64,000 bases of DNA from an uncultured Aquimarina sp. (GCA_947497175.1 CANMFM010000004.1:496001-560000); one strand, 5' to 3'. Counted from the first letter of the stretch, positions 44,234 through 54,100 are shown. Numbers and translations: made by a program. Notes: generated by a model from the letters alone, not told the origin.

Positions 44234-45439
44234 ATGAATGAAAAATTATCAATTCTGTTTTTAATTAAACGAAACAAACAAAACAAGAAGGGCTTATGCC
44301 CTATCTTCACAAGACTAACCTACCAGAAAAAAAGAAAAGAATTTGCTACTGGATTATTTGTAAAACCTGAAGAATGGGATGCAGGAAATCATATGGTATT
44401 CGCAAGAGGTGTAGACAATCAATTTTTAATAAGTGAACTAATGCTCATCAAACAAAAAGTCAATAAATCATTATTAGCATTACAACTAAAAGACATTGAA
44501 TTTGATGTTAACGATATTTATAACCACGCATTTAAAAAAACTACTAAAGTAGAGATTGAGGTTATTAGCTACTTCCGAGATTATTTGAGTAAAATGGAAA
44601 AGCTTATAGGAAAGGATATTAAAGAATCTACTTGGAAAAAGTTTAACTATGTATGTAATGATTTAGAATCATTTGTTCAATACAAATTTCATAAGATGGA
44701 TATCCCCTTTAGCTTCCTTAAACTGTCGTTTCTAGTGGATTTTGAATACTATTTAAGAACTACAAAGAACCAAAAGCAGATAACTATTAACAAAGCAATT
44801 CAACGCTTTAAAAAGCCTATTAAAGTAGCTGTATCAGAAGGACATTTGGACAAAGACCCTTTCATGTTACATAGATCAAAAACTGTTAAAAAAGAAGTCG
44901 TTTTCCTTACTAATGAGGAGTTGAAAAAACTTGAAGAATATGAGTTTACCCAAACTAGATTACAACAAGTAAAAGATATGTTTGTATTTTGCTGCTATAC
45001 TGGTTTAGCATATACAGAAATGGCTAATCTTAAACCTGATCATATCCAAAAAGGATTTGATAAAAATCTATGGATAAAAATGTCTAGACAAAAAACAGAA
45101 AAGCCGATTTCTATCCCACTATTACATCAAGCAAATGATATCCTAAATAAGCACAGAAATGATAGTCAGTTATTGCCTATAATTTCAAATCAACGATTTA
45201 ATTCTTACTTAAAGGAAATTGCTGAGATTACTGGAATTCAAAAAAGACTTACTCATCATACAGCTAGAAAAACTTTTGCCTCAACAGTATTATTATACAA
45301 TGATGTACCAATGGAAATAGTTTCAGAACTCCTTGGGCACAGTAGTATTACAATTACTGAACAAAGTTATGGTAAGGTTGTACAGAAAAAAGTAAGTGAG
45401 GAAATGCAGAAGCTTATGAAGAAGTGGAGAAAAAACTAA
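44234..45439 (+). CDS. Tyrosine-type integrase (Bacteroidetes arm-DNA-binding family)
   Basis: About 402 residues from the ATG at 44234 (MNEKLSILFLIKRNKQNKKG), preferred over the upstream GTG because family members begin this way with an arm-type DNA-binding domain. A SAM-like core-binding domain follows, then the catalytic domain: LTHHTARKTF (H..R), LGHSSITITEQSYG (His and the Tyr nucleophile). The usual first arginine in TGLRxSEL is replaced: CYTGLAYTEMANL. This substitution is known in IntDOT-like Bacteroidetes recombinases. It lies next to attL and should catalyse insertion and excision at tRNA-Asn. Confidence 0.94.
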   Translation: MNEKLSILFLIKRNKQNKKGLCPIFTRLTYQKKRKEFATGLFVKPEEWDAGNHMVFARGVDNQFLISELMLIKQKVNKSLLALQLKDIEFDVNDIYNHAFKKTTKVEIEVISYFRDYLSKMEKLIGKDIKESTWKKFNYVCNDLESFVQYKFHKMDIPFSFLKLSFLVDFEYYLRTTKNQKQITINKAIQRFKKPIKVAVSEGHLDKDPFMLHRSKTVKKEVVFLTNEELKKLEEYEFTQTRLQQVKDMFVFCCYTGLAYTEMANLKPDHIQKGFDKNLWIKMSRQKTEKPISIPLLHQANDILNKHRNDSQLLPIISNQRFNSYLKEIAEITGIQKRLTHHTARKTFASTVLLYNDVPMEIVSELLGHSSITITEQSYGKVVQKKVSEEMQKLMKKWRKN

Positions 45440-45657
45440 ATTTCAAAAAACTCTTTTACATCTACATTGATAGCCTTTGCTATTTTCAATAAAGTAAGAG
45501 ATGTTACATTTTGCCTACCATTTTCTATACTAGAAAGATTAGGTTTTTCCATTTTAATCTCCGCACATACATCCAGTTGACTTAACCCTTTTTCCCTTCG
45601 GAGTTTAGCAATGTTTGCCCCTACTAATTTTAAAAATTTCTTTTCTGATGCTGTCAT
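45436..45657 (-). CDS. XRE-family HTH transcriptional regulator
   Basis: 73 residues that are almost entirely one Cro/C1-type HTH: IAKLRREKGLSQLDVCAEIKMEKPNLSSIENGRQNVTSLTLLKIAKAINV. The stop overlaps the integrase stop by 4 bp in convergent orientation. It probably represses element genes, perhaps its own and the plus-strand cargo starting 108 bp away. Confidence 0.9.
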   Translation of the reverse strand: MTASEKKFLKLVGANIAKLRREKGLSQLDVCAEIKMEKPNLSSIENGRQNVTSLTLLKIAKAINVDVKEFFEI

Positions 45658-45764
45658 AACTTAACTATGACAAGGTGGTTAATATCTAAGCTCCAAGGGT
45701 TATGATATATAATAACTATTATCTATATTTATAACTTAATTATTAAACCTATAAATTCTAAACA

Positions 45765-46205
45765 ATGAAAAAACTAATTCTATTATTTACTACCTACTTA
45801 TTACTACTATCTTGTTCTAGCGATGACAATAATGATCAACCAAGTGCTGAAATTGTAGACTACAAACACAGGGTAGTTCTGGTTGCAGAGGGTACTGTTA
45901 ATGATGGTGAGGTCTTTGTAAAAGTGAATCACACTTACGTGCAAGGTAATTCTATAGACGAAACCCACATATTCACATTTAGTGGAGAAAGGTATATCCC
46001 TACTTTAGATAACTCCAATCCATCAAGATTTACTCTTACTAATAATTCTTCATCCATTATGAATATCAACTTTGATGCTGTTAGAGGTGATGGTAACGGA
46101 GGATTCCTATCACCAGATGAAAGAAATGATTTCTTTGTTCTTGAAAGTAATACAACGAAAACAGTCATTTATGATTACAACGAAAAAGAATATTTAGAAC
46201 AATAG
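45765..46205 (+). CDS. Hypothetical lipoprotein
   Basis: 146 residues with a lipoprotein signal (LLFTTYLLLLSCSSDDNND) followed by an acidic linker and a beta-rich domain of about 110 residues. No named domain recognised. It is divergent from the XRE gene and followed by a terminator, so it is a single-gene unit of island cargo. The same SCSSDDN start is very common in Bacteroidetes lipoproteins. Confidence 0.78.
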   Translation: MKKLILLFTTYLLLLSCSSDDNNDQPSAEIVDYKHRVVLVAEGTVNDGEVFVKVNHTYVQGNSIDETHIFTFSGERYIPTLDNSNPSRFTLTNNSSSIMNINFDAVRGDGNGGFLSPDERNDFFVLESNTTKTVIYDYNEKEYLEQ

Positions 46206-46219
46206 AAAAATCTTCATAG

Positions 46220-46260
46220 GGTCATATTACCCATCTATAAAAGTAAATATGACCTTTTTT
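46220..46260 (+). terminator. Rho-independent terminator after the first island lipoprotein
   Basis: GGTCATATT and AATATGACC make a perfect 9-bp stem with a 17-nt loop followed by TTTTTT. Confidence 0.85.
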
Positions 46261-46308
46261 ACTCTTATATTTATAACTCTCTTTTAATCAAACCTCTACA
46301 CATTCTCT

Positions 46309-46887
46309 ATGAAACCAGCTATACTTTTAATTTTTTCTATTGTCTTAGTTGTTTATAGTTGCAAGGAAGTTGAGCCACCAAAAAAACCGCAACAAGTGGA
46401 GGATAAAATAACTATTTCCGATATAAAAAAAACACTTGAAGATTATAGGCAAAAAAATAAGGGTAATGATTCTATAAGAAAAACTTTAAGTGTAAATGAC
46501 ATTATTACCATCAAATCATTTCACCCTAAATGGAAAGATACAGAAGGGAAATATGACACAAAAATTTCAATTCTACACCAAGTAATAAGAATAGGCAATG
46601 ATGAAAGAAGAACCGTTGATGCAATAAACTATGATATGATAATTACGGATAGATTTGAAAATGAATTATATCGGATTAAGAATCTAACATATGATGAAAA
46701 TTTAGAAGCAGGCGATATCGGTGCTAATTATTCATTATCAGATTTTCCTTCCACCACCATAGAATACAATAAAGATAACAATTCCGTTTTGGAAGAATTA
46801 CGAACATATCATTGGAAACAATTAAAGACCAAGGCAGAAATTAAAGCAATATTATATACCGACGGGGAAGTACTAAAAGCAAATTAA
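46309..46887 (+). CDS. Hypothetical lipoprotein
   Basis: 192 residues with a lipobox VVYSC (Cys about 18) and a lysine/proline-rich linker (KEVEPPKKPQQVEDK). The mature part alternates strands, for example TIKSFHPKWKDTEG and KISILHQVIRIGND. No known domain seen. Starts about 50 bp after the terminator and has no close partner downstream, where a 170-bp AT-rich gap follows. Probably cargo that modifies the host envelope; function unknown. Confidence 0.75.
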   Translation: MKPAILLIFSIVLVVYSCKEVEPPKKPQQVEDKITISDIKKTLEDYRQKNKGNDSIRKTLSVNDIITIKSFHPKWKDTEGKYDTKISILHQVIRIGNDERRTVDAINYDMIITDRFENELYRIKNLTYDENLEAGDIGANYSLSDFPSTTIEYNKDNNSVLEELRTYHWKQLKTKAEIKAILYTDGEVLKAN

Positions 46888-47056
46888 AATAATCCTTTAA
46901 CTGATACTATTTCCTTGAGTTCTCGTTTAATTTTTTTTAAAATTTTTTTTACCACTTCAACAAGGTGTGCGCAAAATAACCTAAACATCACCCCTAACCC
47001 TATTTAAATTTTGGGCAATAACCCCCATACCGATTGTTTAATCTAAATTTTGAATT

Positions 47057-47425
47057 ATGACTAATTACAAAGAAATATTTAATGAATTAACAGGAGAATC
47101 TGAATTTGAGTTTAACGCCACTCTAAAGGAAATAGGCACAACAGTTTTACAAAATAGCAATGAAAAAGATTACATAATTGTAACTCTTCAATTTCATCTA
47201 CCCGACGGTGATGAGGTAGAACGCACAGCTATTTGTTATGCTTCAAATTATGAAAAAGGTATTGAAATAGGCAAAGATTATCTATGTAATCTAAGCTTTG
47301 ACGAAAAAGGTAATCCACAAATCAGAATGTCTCATTTAACAAATGCAAAAAGAGCCAACCTAAGTGATTTTGAAGGGTTATTACAAAAGAAAAAACAACT
47401 AATCGACGAAGAATTAGTGATGTAA
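47057..47425 (+). CDS. Hypothetical protein, possible OB-fold SSB-like partner
   Basis: 122 residues, acidic, cytoplasmic, with a run of strands (EFEFNATLKEIGTTVL, DYIIVTLQFHLPDGDEVERTA, DYLCNLSFDEKGNPQIRM) that fits a small OB-like barrel, and a helical C-terminus ending acidic (LIDEELVM). I do not recognise a named family. Its position before a Sak4-like ATPase suggests a single-strand DNA-binding partner, as such pairs are common in phages. A terminator separates them, so the link is not strict. Confidence 0.6.
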   Translation: MTNYKEIFNELTGESEFEFNATLKEIGTTVLQNSNEKDYIIVTLQFHLPDGDEVERTAICYASNYEKGIEIGKDYLCNLSFDEKGNPQIRMSHLTNAKRANLSDFEGLLQKKKQLIDEELVM

Positions 47426-47449
47426 TGTTCCCAAAATCATCAACAAACG

Positions 47450-47483
47450 AGGGTTTATGCAATTATAGTGTAAACCCTTTTTT
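47450..47483 (+). terminator. Rho-independent terminator
   Basis: AGGGTTTA and TAAACCCT pair over 8 bp with a 13-nt loop, followed by TTTTT. It closes the unit of the 122-residue gene. Confidence 0.8.
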
Positions 47484-47578
47484 GATGTCTATTAGACACT
47501 TAACAAGTTATTAATATGATATAATCAGAACATTAACCTACTATAAACAAAAAAGTTAATCTACTTAAAATCAACATT

Positions 47579-48472
47579 ATGAAATTAAGAAAATCACAAA
47601 GAAAAAATGCCAAAATTAAAATGGCATTACAAGGCAGTTCTGGCTCTGGAAAAACTTATAGCTCATTACTAATTGCAAAAGGTCTAACTGATGGAGATTT
47701 TTCTAAAACAGCCGTTATAGATACAGAAAATGGAAGTGCTGATCTCTATGCGCACTTAGGTCAATACAATGTATTAACATTAAAACCTCCTTTCACACCT
47801 GAAAGTTATATTCAAGCAATAGATATTTGTCTAAAGGAGGGCATAGAAGTAATTATAATAGACAGTATAAGCCATTGTTGGGATGAACTTTTAGACTTTC
47901 ATTCAAGGCTAGTCGGTAATTCATTTACAAACTGGAATAAAGTGACCCCAAGACATAAAGCTTTTATTAATAAAATGCTACAAGCTGATGCACATATTAT
48001 AGCTACTATGAGAACAAAGCAAGGCTATATACTAAACCAAAAAAATGGTAAATATACACCTGAAAAAGTTGGCTTAAAGGCTATTCAAAGAGATGGAACA
48101 GATTATGAGTTTACCTTAGTTTTTGAACTCAATGCTAAACATTTTGCTGTAGCAAGTAAAGACAGAACTAATTTATTCTCAAGTAAATCTGAGTTCATAA
48201 TCAATGCAACTACTGGTAAAAAGATATTGAATTGGTGTAATGAAGGAAATGACACTGAATTAAATAAAGCAGAACAAGAAATAAGTCTCTGTAAAACCAT
48301 TGAAGGCTTAAGGCACATTTTTACTAAACACTCCCAATTGCAAGAACAGTTAAAACCATTAATTCTCAAAAAGAAAAGTGAGATTGAAAATATTGAAACT
48401 CAAATTATCCCAAACTCTCAAGTTATCAGTGAACTTAATAATTCAAAAAACGGGAAAAATGGTAACAAATAA
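47579..48472 (+). CDS. Phage-type RecA-like AAA ATPase (AAA_24/Sak4-like)
   Basis: 297 residues with Walker A QGSSGSGKT (about 18-26), Walker B EVIIIDSISHCWDELL, and a family block AHIIATMRTKQGYIL seen in phage nucleotide-binding proteins of the AAA_24 group, which includes Sak4 single-strand annealing proteins. FVFELNAKHFAVASKDRTNLF-like text (ELNAKHFAVASKDR) is also typical. It would promote recombination or annealing of element DNA. The C-terminal 60 residues are helical and variable. Stands 90 bp after a terminator. Confidence 0.82.
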   Translation: MKLRKSQRKNAKIKMALQGSSGSGKTYSSLLIAKGLTDGDFSKTAVIDTENGSADLYAHLGQYNVLTLKPPFTPESYIQAIDICLKEGIEVIIIDSISHCWDELLDFHSRLVGNSFTNWNKVTPRHKAFINKMLQADAHIIATMRTKQGYILNQKNGKYTPEKVGLKAIQRDGTDYEFTLVFELNAKHFAVASKDRTNLFSSKSEFIINATTGKKILNWCNEGNDTELNKAEQEISLCKTIEGLRHIFTKHSQLQEQLKPLILKKKSEIENIETQIIPNSQVISELNNSKNGKNGNK

Positions 48473-48589
48473 TATTATCAACGTAAACGATAGCTTATCA
48501 ATAAACAAGGAAAATTTGATAAAAAGAGAAAACCGAATCTACTTAAGAGTTATTATTATATATAGCGGTTTTGTTAATCTTTGTATAAA

Positions 48590-48832
48590 ATGGACATAGG
48601 AGAATTATTGAAATTTAGCACCCCTAAAAGCCTTTTAGTTATCACTTGGAACAATATACTTAAACAGCTTTTTTGTCCTTTTAAAGCTAAGGCAATAAAC
48701 AATATTGGCCACCTAAAGAAAGGGCAAATAGTATGGGTTGAACAAGTAAAAGTTACAAAAGATCTAAAGACTGTATTTATTGTAGATGGGCAAGCATATT
48801 ATTATTTCCATCTAGATATCATAATGGATTAG
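48590..48832 (+). CDS. Small hypothetical protein
   Basis: 80 residues from ATG at 48590; the track start is a TTG 9 bp earlier. The second half, HLKKGQIVWVEQVKVTKDLKTVFIVDGQAYYYFHLD, reads like a small beta-barrel of the SH3/KOW type (GxxVxV...xVxGxxYxF), and the frame is well kept. No named family recognised. It lies 117 bp after the Sak4-like gene and could be an accessory nucleic-acid-binding protein. Confidence 0.55.
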   Translation: MDIGELLKFSTPKSLLVITWNNILKQLFCPFKAKAINNIGHLKKGQIVWVEQVKVTKDLKTVFIVDGQAYYYFHLDIIMD

Positions 48833-48923
48833 ACAGGAGTTATGTTGTATTTTGGATACCCAAGCTTTTGAGACGTTTTCTCCTTATCAAAAAAACACTG
48901 AAAACGCACATATGCATATAATT

Positions 48924-48950
48924 GCATTAACTGCACTAACTGCATTAACT
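48924..48950 (+). repeat. Three tandem 9-bp iteron-like repeats
   Basis: TGCATTAAC, TGCACTAAC, TGCATTAAC follow each other without spacing. Such short direct repeats are typical of iterons bound by Rep proteins. The spacing is 9 bp rather than the usual 18-22, so the similarity is only partial. Confidence 0.5.
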
Positions 48951-49286
48951 TTTCTATATTGGATTCTAGATTTATGTTAAACTTCATCTTAATTACAAAA
49001 CCGCTATATATTATTACGAAGGGTCAATATTTAAATTAAAAAGCAATAAACTGAGTTTAAAATGATTCAAATCAAACACTAAATAACATTACAAAACCTC
49101 GATTTATTACTAAATATTTTACTAATAGACAAATTTTTTAACATTTTATTTGGATTTCTCAATTATTTTTTGTACATTTATTTGAAATTTGATGGTTTGA
49201 TACCGTGAAATTGGAAACGATAGAAACAAAAAGAAAAACAAAAAAGGACAAATGAATAAATAAGTTACCAATAATATAAAAGGATT

Positions 49287-49324
49287 GAGCCATACCGATA
49301 TAACTGTGTATGGCTCTTTTTTTT
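49287..49324 (+). terminator. Strong terminator with no gene directly upstream
   Basis: GAGCCATAC and GTATGGCTC form a perfect 9-bp stem with a 12-nt loop followed by eight T. The nearest upstream gene on this strand ends 455 bp away, which suggests a transcript made inside the non-coding region. Confidence 0.85.
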
Positions 49325-49398
49325 GGTATAATCCCCAAAGCATCATTAATAAAAAATAATGTATCGGTGGGATTACGATAGAATTTAAAAAATATATA

Positions 49399-50463
49399 AT
49401 GAAAGAAAGAAACTTTCCAAGTAATGAAAAGAGTAAAAAGTCCTTAAATTTCAATGAATTAAGAAACATCCGAGCCAATCAACCAAAAAGAAAATTTCTA
49501 TGGAATGGTATTAAAGAAAAATCATTTGGATTGGTATTTGGCCCTGCCAAAAGTGGAAAAACTATCTTGTGTGAAAATTTGGCAATTAGTGTAGCAATTG
49601 GATCTAAAGAGTATCTAGGTTATAGTATTTCCGAAGGACCTAAAAAAGTTCTCTTTGTTGGTCTCGAAGAGTATTGGGAAGATAGATTTGACAGAAATCT
49701 AAAACAAATAAATGCTCTCAACGAAGAAGAAACAAAGCTATTTGAGCAAAATTTCTTTTACCCTCCTATAGATTTTAAAGATAAAATAGTGACTAGTGAA
49801 GACTGGAATAATTTAAAAGAGCTAATACTAGAAACTGAAGCTGAGGTGATATTCATAGATAGTATTACCAGAATGAATTATGGAAAATTGGAAGATGGAG
49901 CTGTAGCCGAAAAAATAATGCAAAATTTGAGAAGACTATGCCACGAATGCGGTGTTACGATTATTGCAATTCATCATACTCGTAAACTAAATGATGAGCC
50001 AATAACAATGGATTCTCTAAAAGGTAGTAGTGCTTTTGCACAAGAATGTGACTTTGCTATTGGTGTACGTAATACCAACAAAAATCATAAATACTTAAAA
50101 AATATTGTTTTTAGATACGCTTCTTGTAATGATGAATTTGTAAAGGAAATTGAAATGGATGATGATATTTGGTTAAACGTAATCAATGAATCAGACGAAG
50201 ATGAAATATTGAGAAGAACAGATAGAAGAAGAACTGACAACAAAAGAGATCTTATAAGTAAGTATATTAATGAAAATTCTTCTTTGACCTATAAGACGAC
50301 AGATCTTATAAATAGATTTACACTTTCTTTATCTATTAAACCAAGACAAGTACAAACTTATTTATCTGATCTTGTTAATGAAAATAAAGTCCGAAGCCCA
50401 AAAAGAGGCATCTATACCTCAATAAACTATTCTGATAACCCTAACACAGATACAAATGTCTAA
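49399..50463 (+). CDS. RepA-like AAA_25 family ATPase
   Basis: 354 residues. Walker A FGPAKSGKTIL (about 47-56), Walker B EVIFIDSITRMNYG, and IIAIHHTRKLNDEP with SLKGSSAF belong to the DnaB/RepA hexameric ATPase group (AAA_25) common in plasmids and integrative elements of Bacteroidetes. The C-terminal part (after 275) looks like a winged helix (SLTYKTTDLINRFTLSLSIKPRQVQTYLSDLVNENKV). It probably drives element replication. Its stop overlaps the GIY-YIG gene by 8 bp. Confidence 0.85.
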   Translation: MKERNFPSNEKSKKSLNFNELRNIRANQPKRKFLWNGIKEKSFGLVFGPAKSGKTILCENLAISVAIGSKEYLGYSISEGPKKVLFVGLEEYWEDRFDRNLKQINALNEEETKLFEQNFFYPPIDFKDKIVTSEDWNNLKELILETEAEVIFIDSITRMNYGKLEDGAVAEKIMQNLRRLCHECGVTIIAIHHTRKLNDEPITMDSLKGSSAFAQECDFAIGVRNTNKNHKYLKNIVFRYASCNDEFVKEIEMDDDIWLNVINESDEDEILRRTDRRRTDNKRDLISKYINENSSLTYKTTDLINRFTLSLSIKPRQVQTYLSDLVNENKVRSPKRGIYTSINYSDNPNTDTNV

Positions 50464-51115
50464 TAAGGAAGGAATAGTTTATAAAGCTGAAAATAAGCTT
50501 ACAGGCACGGTATATATTGGAGTTACCACAAATAGTCTAGAAACTAGGAAAGCAGATCATATTCAAAGAGCAATTAGAGGCGATATGAATGAATTTCAGG
50601 AAGCTATTGGCACCTATGGCCCAGAAGCTTTTACTTGGCAGCAAATTGACACTGCAGCAACTCCAAATGAACTAGCAGAAAAAGAGAAGCAATTTATCCT
50701 TCTGTATAACAGTCAAAAAGAAGGTTACAATCAGGATTCTGGTGGCGGATTCAAGAAAAAGGTTTATCAATATTCTCTAGATGGTGATTTATTAAATGAA
50801 TATGAAGATTTAGCTAATGCAGCTAATGCAGTTAGTGCAGACAAAAGAAGTATCAGCAGTGCATGTTTAAATGTCAATAAAACTTGTAAAGGCTATTATT
50901 GGACATACAACTTTACTGAAAGATATATTCCAGAAGTTGACTTGAGGAAAAAAGTAGTTATCCAATTATCTCTAGATGGGATTGTCATAGCTAATTACAA
51001 ATCTGTTGCTGAAGCTTCAAAACAAACTGGAATTTCCAAGACCTGTATATCCAGAGTATGTAGAAATGAAAGAGAACAAAGTGGAGGTTTTATATGGAAA
51101 TATTTAACTTCTTAA
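50456..51115 (+). CDS. GIY-YIG endonuclease with two NUMOD1 domains
   Basis: 219 residues. The N-terminal domain begins GIVYKAENKLTGTVYIGVTTNSLETRKADH, a GIY-YIG nuclease motif (here IVY...VYIG) with catalytic Arg in the helix. After it come two NUMOD1-type DNA-binding repeats: YQYSLDGDLLNEYEDLANAANAV and IQLSLDGIVIANYKSVAEASKQTG, each followed by a CxGxxW-like motif (CKGYYWTY, SGGFIWKY). This resembles free-standing homing endonucleases. It overlaps the RepA-like gene by 8 bp, so it is translated with it. No intron is evident around it. Confidence 0.88.
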   Translation: MSNKEGIVYKAENKLTGTVYIGVTTNSLETRKADHIQRAIRGDMNEFQEAIGTYGPEAFTWQQIDTAATPNELAEKEKQFILLYNSQKEGYNQDSGGGFKKKVYQYSLDGDLLNEYEDLANAANAVSADKRSISSACLNVNKTCKGYYWTYNFTERYIPEVDLRKKVVIQLSLDGIVIANYKSVAEASKQTGISKTCISRVCRNEREQSGGFIWKYLTS

Positions 51116-51146
51116 AGACCGGTCACTATTTGATTTAAAGCTTTAT

Positions 51147-51182
51147 AATAGCTCTGCCTTAAAATAGGTAGAGCTATTTTTC
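51147..51182 (+). terminator. Terminator between convergent GIY-YIG and SIR2 genes
   Basis: AATAGCTCT and AGAGCTATT form a 9-bp stem followed by TTTT on the plus strand. The right arm overlaps the stop codon of the SIR2 gene. Confidence 0.75.
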
Positions 51183-54100
51183 CTTTTCACCAATAATTTT
51201 AACACGTACGCCCCTGCTAGTAAAAACTAAATTACAGTAGTACTGTCCCCCTTTTACAATATCAATTTCGGATTTAAATCTATAAAAATCCCGTCCTAGT
51301 AAATTGATATAAATCTTAAAGTTATTTACACTTTTAATTAAACCAATAAAAATTTTAGGTTTTAATGTTTCCTGGTCAATCCAATTTTCTTGTAGAGACG
51401 GATTTAGGTATTTAAACTCTTTTTTTAAAGCCCCTAAATGTTTATTAGCATAAGAAAACTGTAAATTATAACACTCCTTGATGTACGAGTAGTAGTGGTA
51501 TTTAAAAAAATTACTTTCTTCAAACAATTCAGCATTAAAACTATTCAAAGCCATTCTAGAATCTACATTATATAACCTTTTGCTATGGTAATCAAACAAC
51601 GCCTTTTCAACAATATCTAAATGATGATACTCATTAAGTTCATCAATTATATCTGTCACTGTTAAATTAGCCAAGAATCTATTGCCAAAATCAAAAATTT
51701 TATTCTCTAAAGAATTTAATTTAAATATTAATGCTAAAACCCTAGTTTCCGGATTACTGTATAAATCTTCTATATGCTTTAAAATTTCGGCTTTGGAGAA
51801 TTGGTTAATCCTAATTTCATTTACATATTTGGCTCTTAGTTTTTCAATAAACTCTGTATTTTCAACTACTGATTCATAGGCTTTCACAAACAAATCCTGA
51901 ATTCTTATATGTTGCTCTAACACTTCTTCATCAGTTAGATCCATTTTTGTAATTTTCCACATTTCTAAAGCCAAATAATCATAATAACTATATGAGGAAA
52001 ACGGATCCATGGCTCTCTTGATCTCAAAAAACTCCTTTGCAGCATCAAGATATTCATCTCTCATGTAAGTTTTCCCTACTTTATGGTAATGTTTAGCTAA
52101 ACTAAATTCTATTACTCCTCTAGTATGAGTAATCGCATTATTCCTTTTATCACTTGAGGAATCAATAATCATAAGTCTCTGCGCAGCTTTCTTTAAAGAA
52201 CTTACATTTTTTCTAGACTGCAAATTCCTGGCATAATGTATATTAAATAAAGGATTAATTGTAAAAATCTTGGAAGCTTCATCATATAACTTCTCCAATT
52301 TCTGTCTCTGACTAAATGCCCTATTTTTTCTGATCGCCTTAAATAAATCTACGACAATTTTTGCGTGTTCATCATTTGGATTTAAAGCTCTGATTATTTT
52401 TAAGTACGCTTTTAAAAGTTTATCCTCACTCTTGAATTTATTTTCTATAAATTTTGAAGATATTATTCTGTGCTTCGTCCTGAAAATTAAATCTTCCTTA
52501 ATATCGATAGGTGAAGTAATTTCATTTAAAAGCAAACCTTTACCATCAACCCTTAGTACATTAACTTTAAACTCATCCCAATCCATATTTATTATCTTTT
52601 TCAATATACTTGCTGGCATAGGGATTTTATATTGATAAAGTAGCGAAGTAAACTCAAAAGCTATTCTAGCTTCTGAATTAATTTGATCTAAATTGTCAGA
52701 AATGGCCCTTAATAATGTACTGTTTTCAATAAGTGATAACATAGTTACATAAGGATCAGAATCATATGCTTGTCTAATTTTATCCCTTATCTTTGTTTCT
52801 TCTTGTTTATCCCTAACTGTAATTAATTTATGCGTTTTCAACTTAGAGATTAAATCATCTATTTCGTCATCTGCTAATTTATGATCTACTTCTAATTTGT
52901 GTATATTTTGATATCTATAATTACGTAAGTTTTTTTCTAACATATTTTCCCTTATTGGAGCTAGAATAGATATATTTTTGTTGAACTGATGTTCACTTAG
53001 AGCTACTCTAAATGCCATTAACTCTTTGAAATAAGTATGTCTTTCCACATTATCCGCAAGGAGTATAATGTTTTCAGACGAACTAGCATCAAATAGTTCT
53101 TCAAGATCCTGTGCCCTAAGCCCATTTATTTCTACTAATTCAAATGCCACATAACCCTCTTGTTGTTGTAACCTATTAATTACTCTTAATGCGGAAGTAG
53201 TTTTCCCAATTCCATTTCCACCAACTATAAAATTGACTGGGATTAAATTACTATTGATTCTAGAACTTAAAACACTTTCCATTACAACTTTGTTAAGTTG
53301 TTTTTTATCCACATCCAGATTATCTAGAATTATTGAATAATTAGGCTCTGCTCCCCTGTAGTAACTATCAGGACGGATATTATTTTCTCTATTATTTTTA
53401 TGTAATTGCTTTAAATTGTTTCTCAACCTAAGATTTAATTTCGCATTAATCTGAACAGGATTATCGTTATTATAATATACTTTAGGTAGTTTTTTTATTT
53501 GTCGATTATACCTTTCTTTTGCCCAATTATCATAGTGCTCAAAGAATTGAGATGCACTCATCCTGATTGTTATTACATTCTTCTCCTCCAAAAAAGGTAC
53601 TAAGGCTTCATTGGGAAACGGATCTATGTTAAATATTTTCCTATCATTTTTTAGATTATTTTTATTTAACTCTTTCAATAGTCTTTTCGAAATCCCATCT
53701 GTAAATGAATACCCTATAGATAAAAAACTAACATCATTAGTCAATGAAGAAAAATTGGATAATACTTTATTATAAAAAGGTTTGTTATCCTGAAAATCTT
53801 GGGTTGAAAAAACAAATTTATATTTTGAAAGATCTGACAAACAACCATTAAGTTTAATATACTTAATCTGATCTTTGGAGATTATTTTTTGATACTCACT
53901 AACACTTCTTACAGGCAATATCTCCTTATATTCATCTGCTTTTCCATGGATTTGAGAATATGCTTCTTCTAATAGCAAATCCATATTTGTTGTAACTATT
54001 TGACGCCAACCCATTGAAACCACTTTTTTATGAGTATCTTCTGGTTCCAATTTTTGCAAGAGTTGTTTTACATACTGATCAAATTGTTGCCTAGAAAAAG

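Larger units (their letters stand above)
48833..49398 (+). other. Non-coding island region with iteron-like repeats and an orphan terminator
   Basis: 566 bp without a credible gene. It contains three tandem 9-bp repeats (48924-48950), long AT-rich tracts (49070-49190), a strong terminator (49287-49324) and no ORF between them. It lies directly before the RepA-like ATPase gene. It could be a replication origin, a small RNA locus or both. Confidence 0.5.

Noticed and set aside
48378-48599. 73-codon plus-strand ORF overlapping the end of the Sak4-like gene
   Set aside because: It overlaps a well-supported gene by 95 bp in another frame and has low-complexity Lys/Ile content; the next gene has a better frame.
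49146-49478. 110-codon minus-strand ORF, very hydrophobic
   Set aside because: It is antisense to the RepA-like start and to the orphan terminator; the Phe/Leu-rich content is what A-rich plus-strand DNA gives when read backwards.
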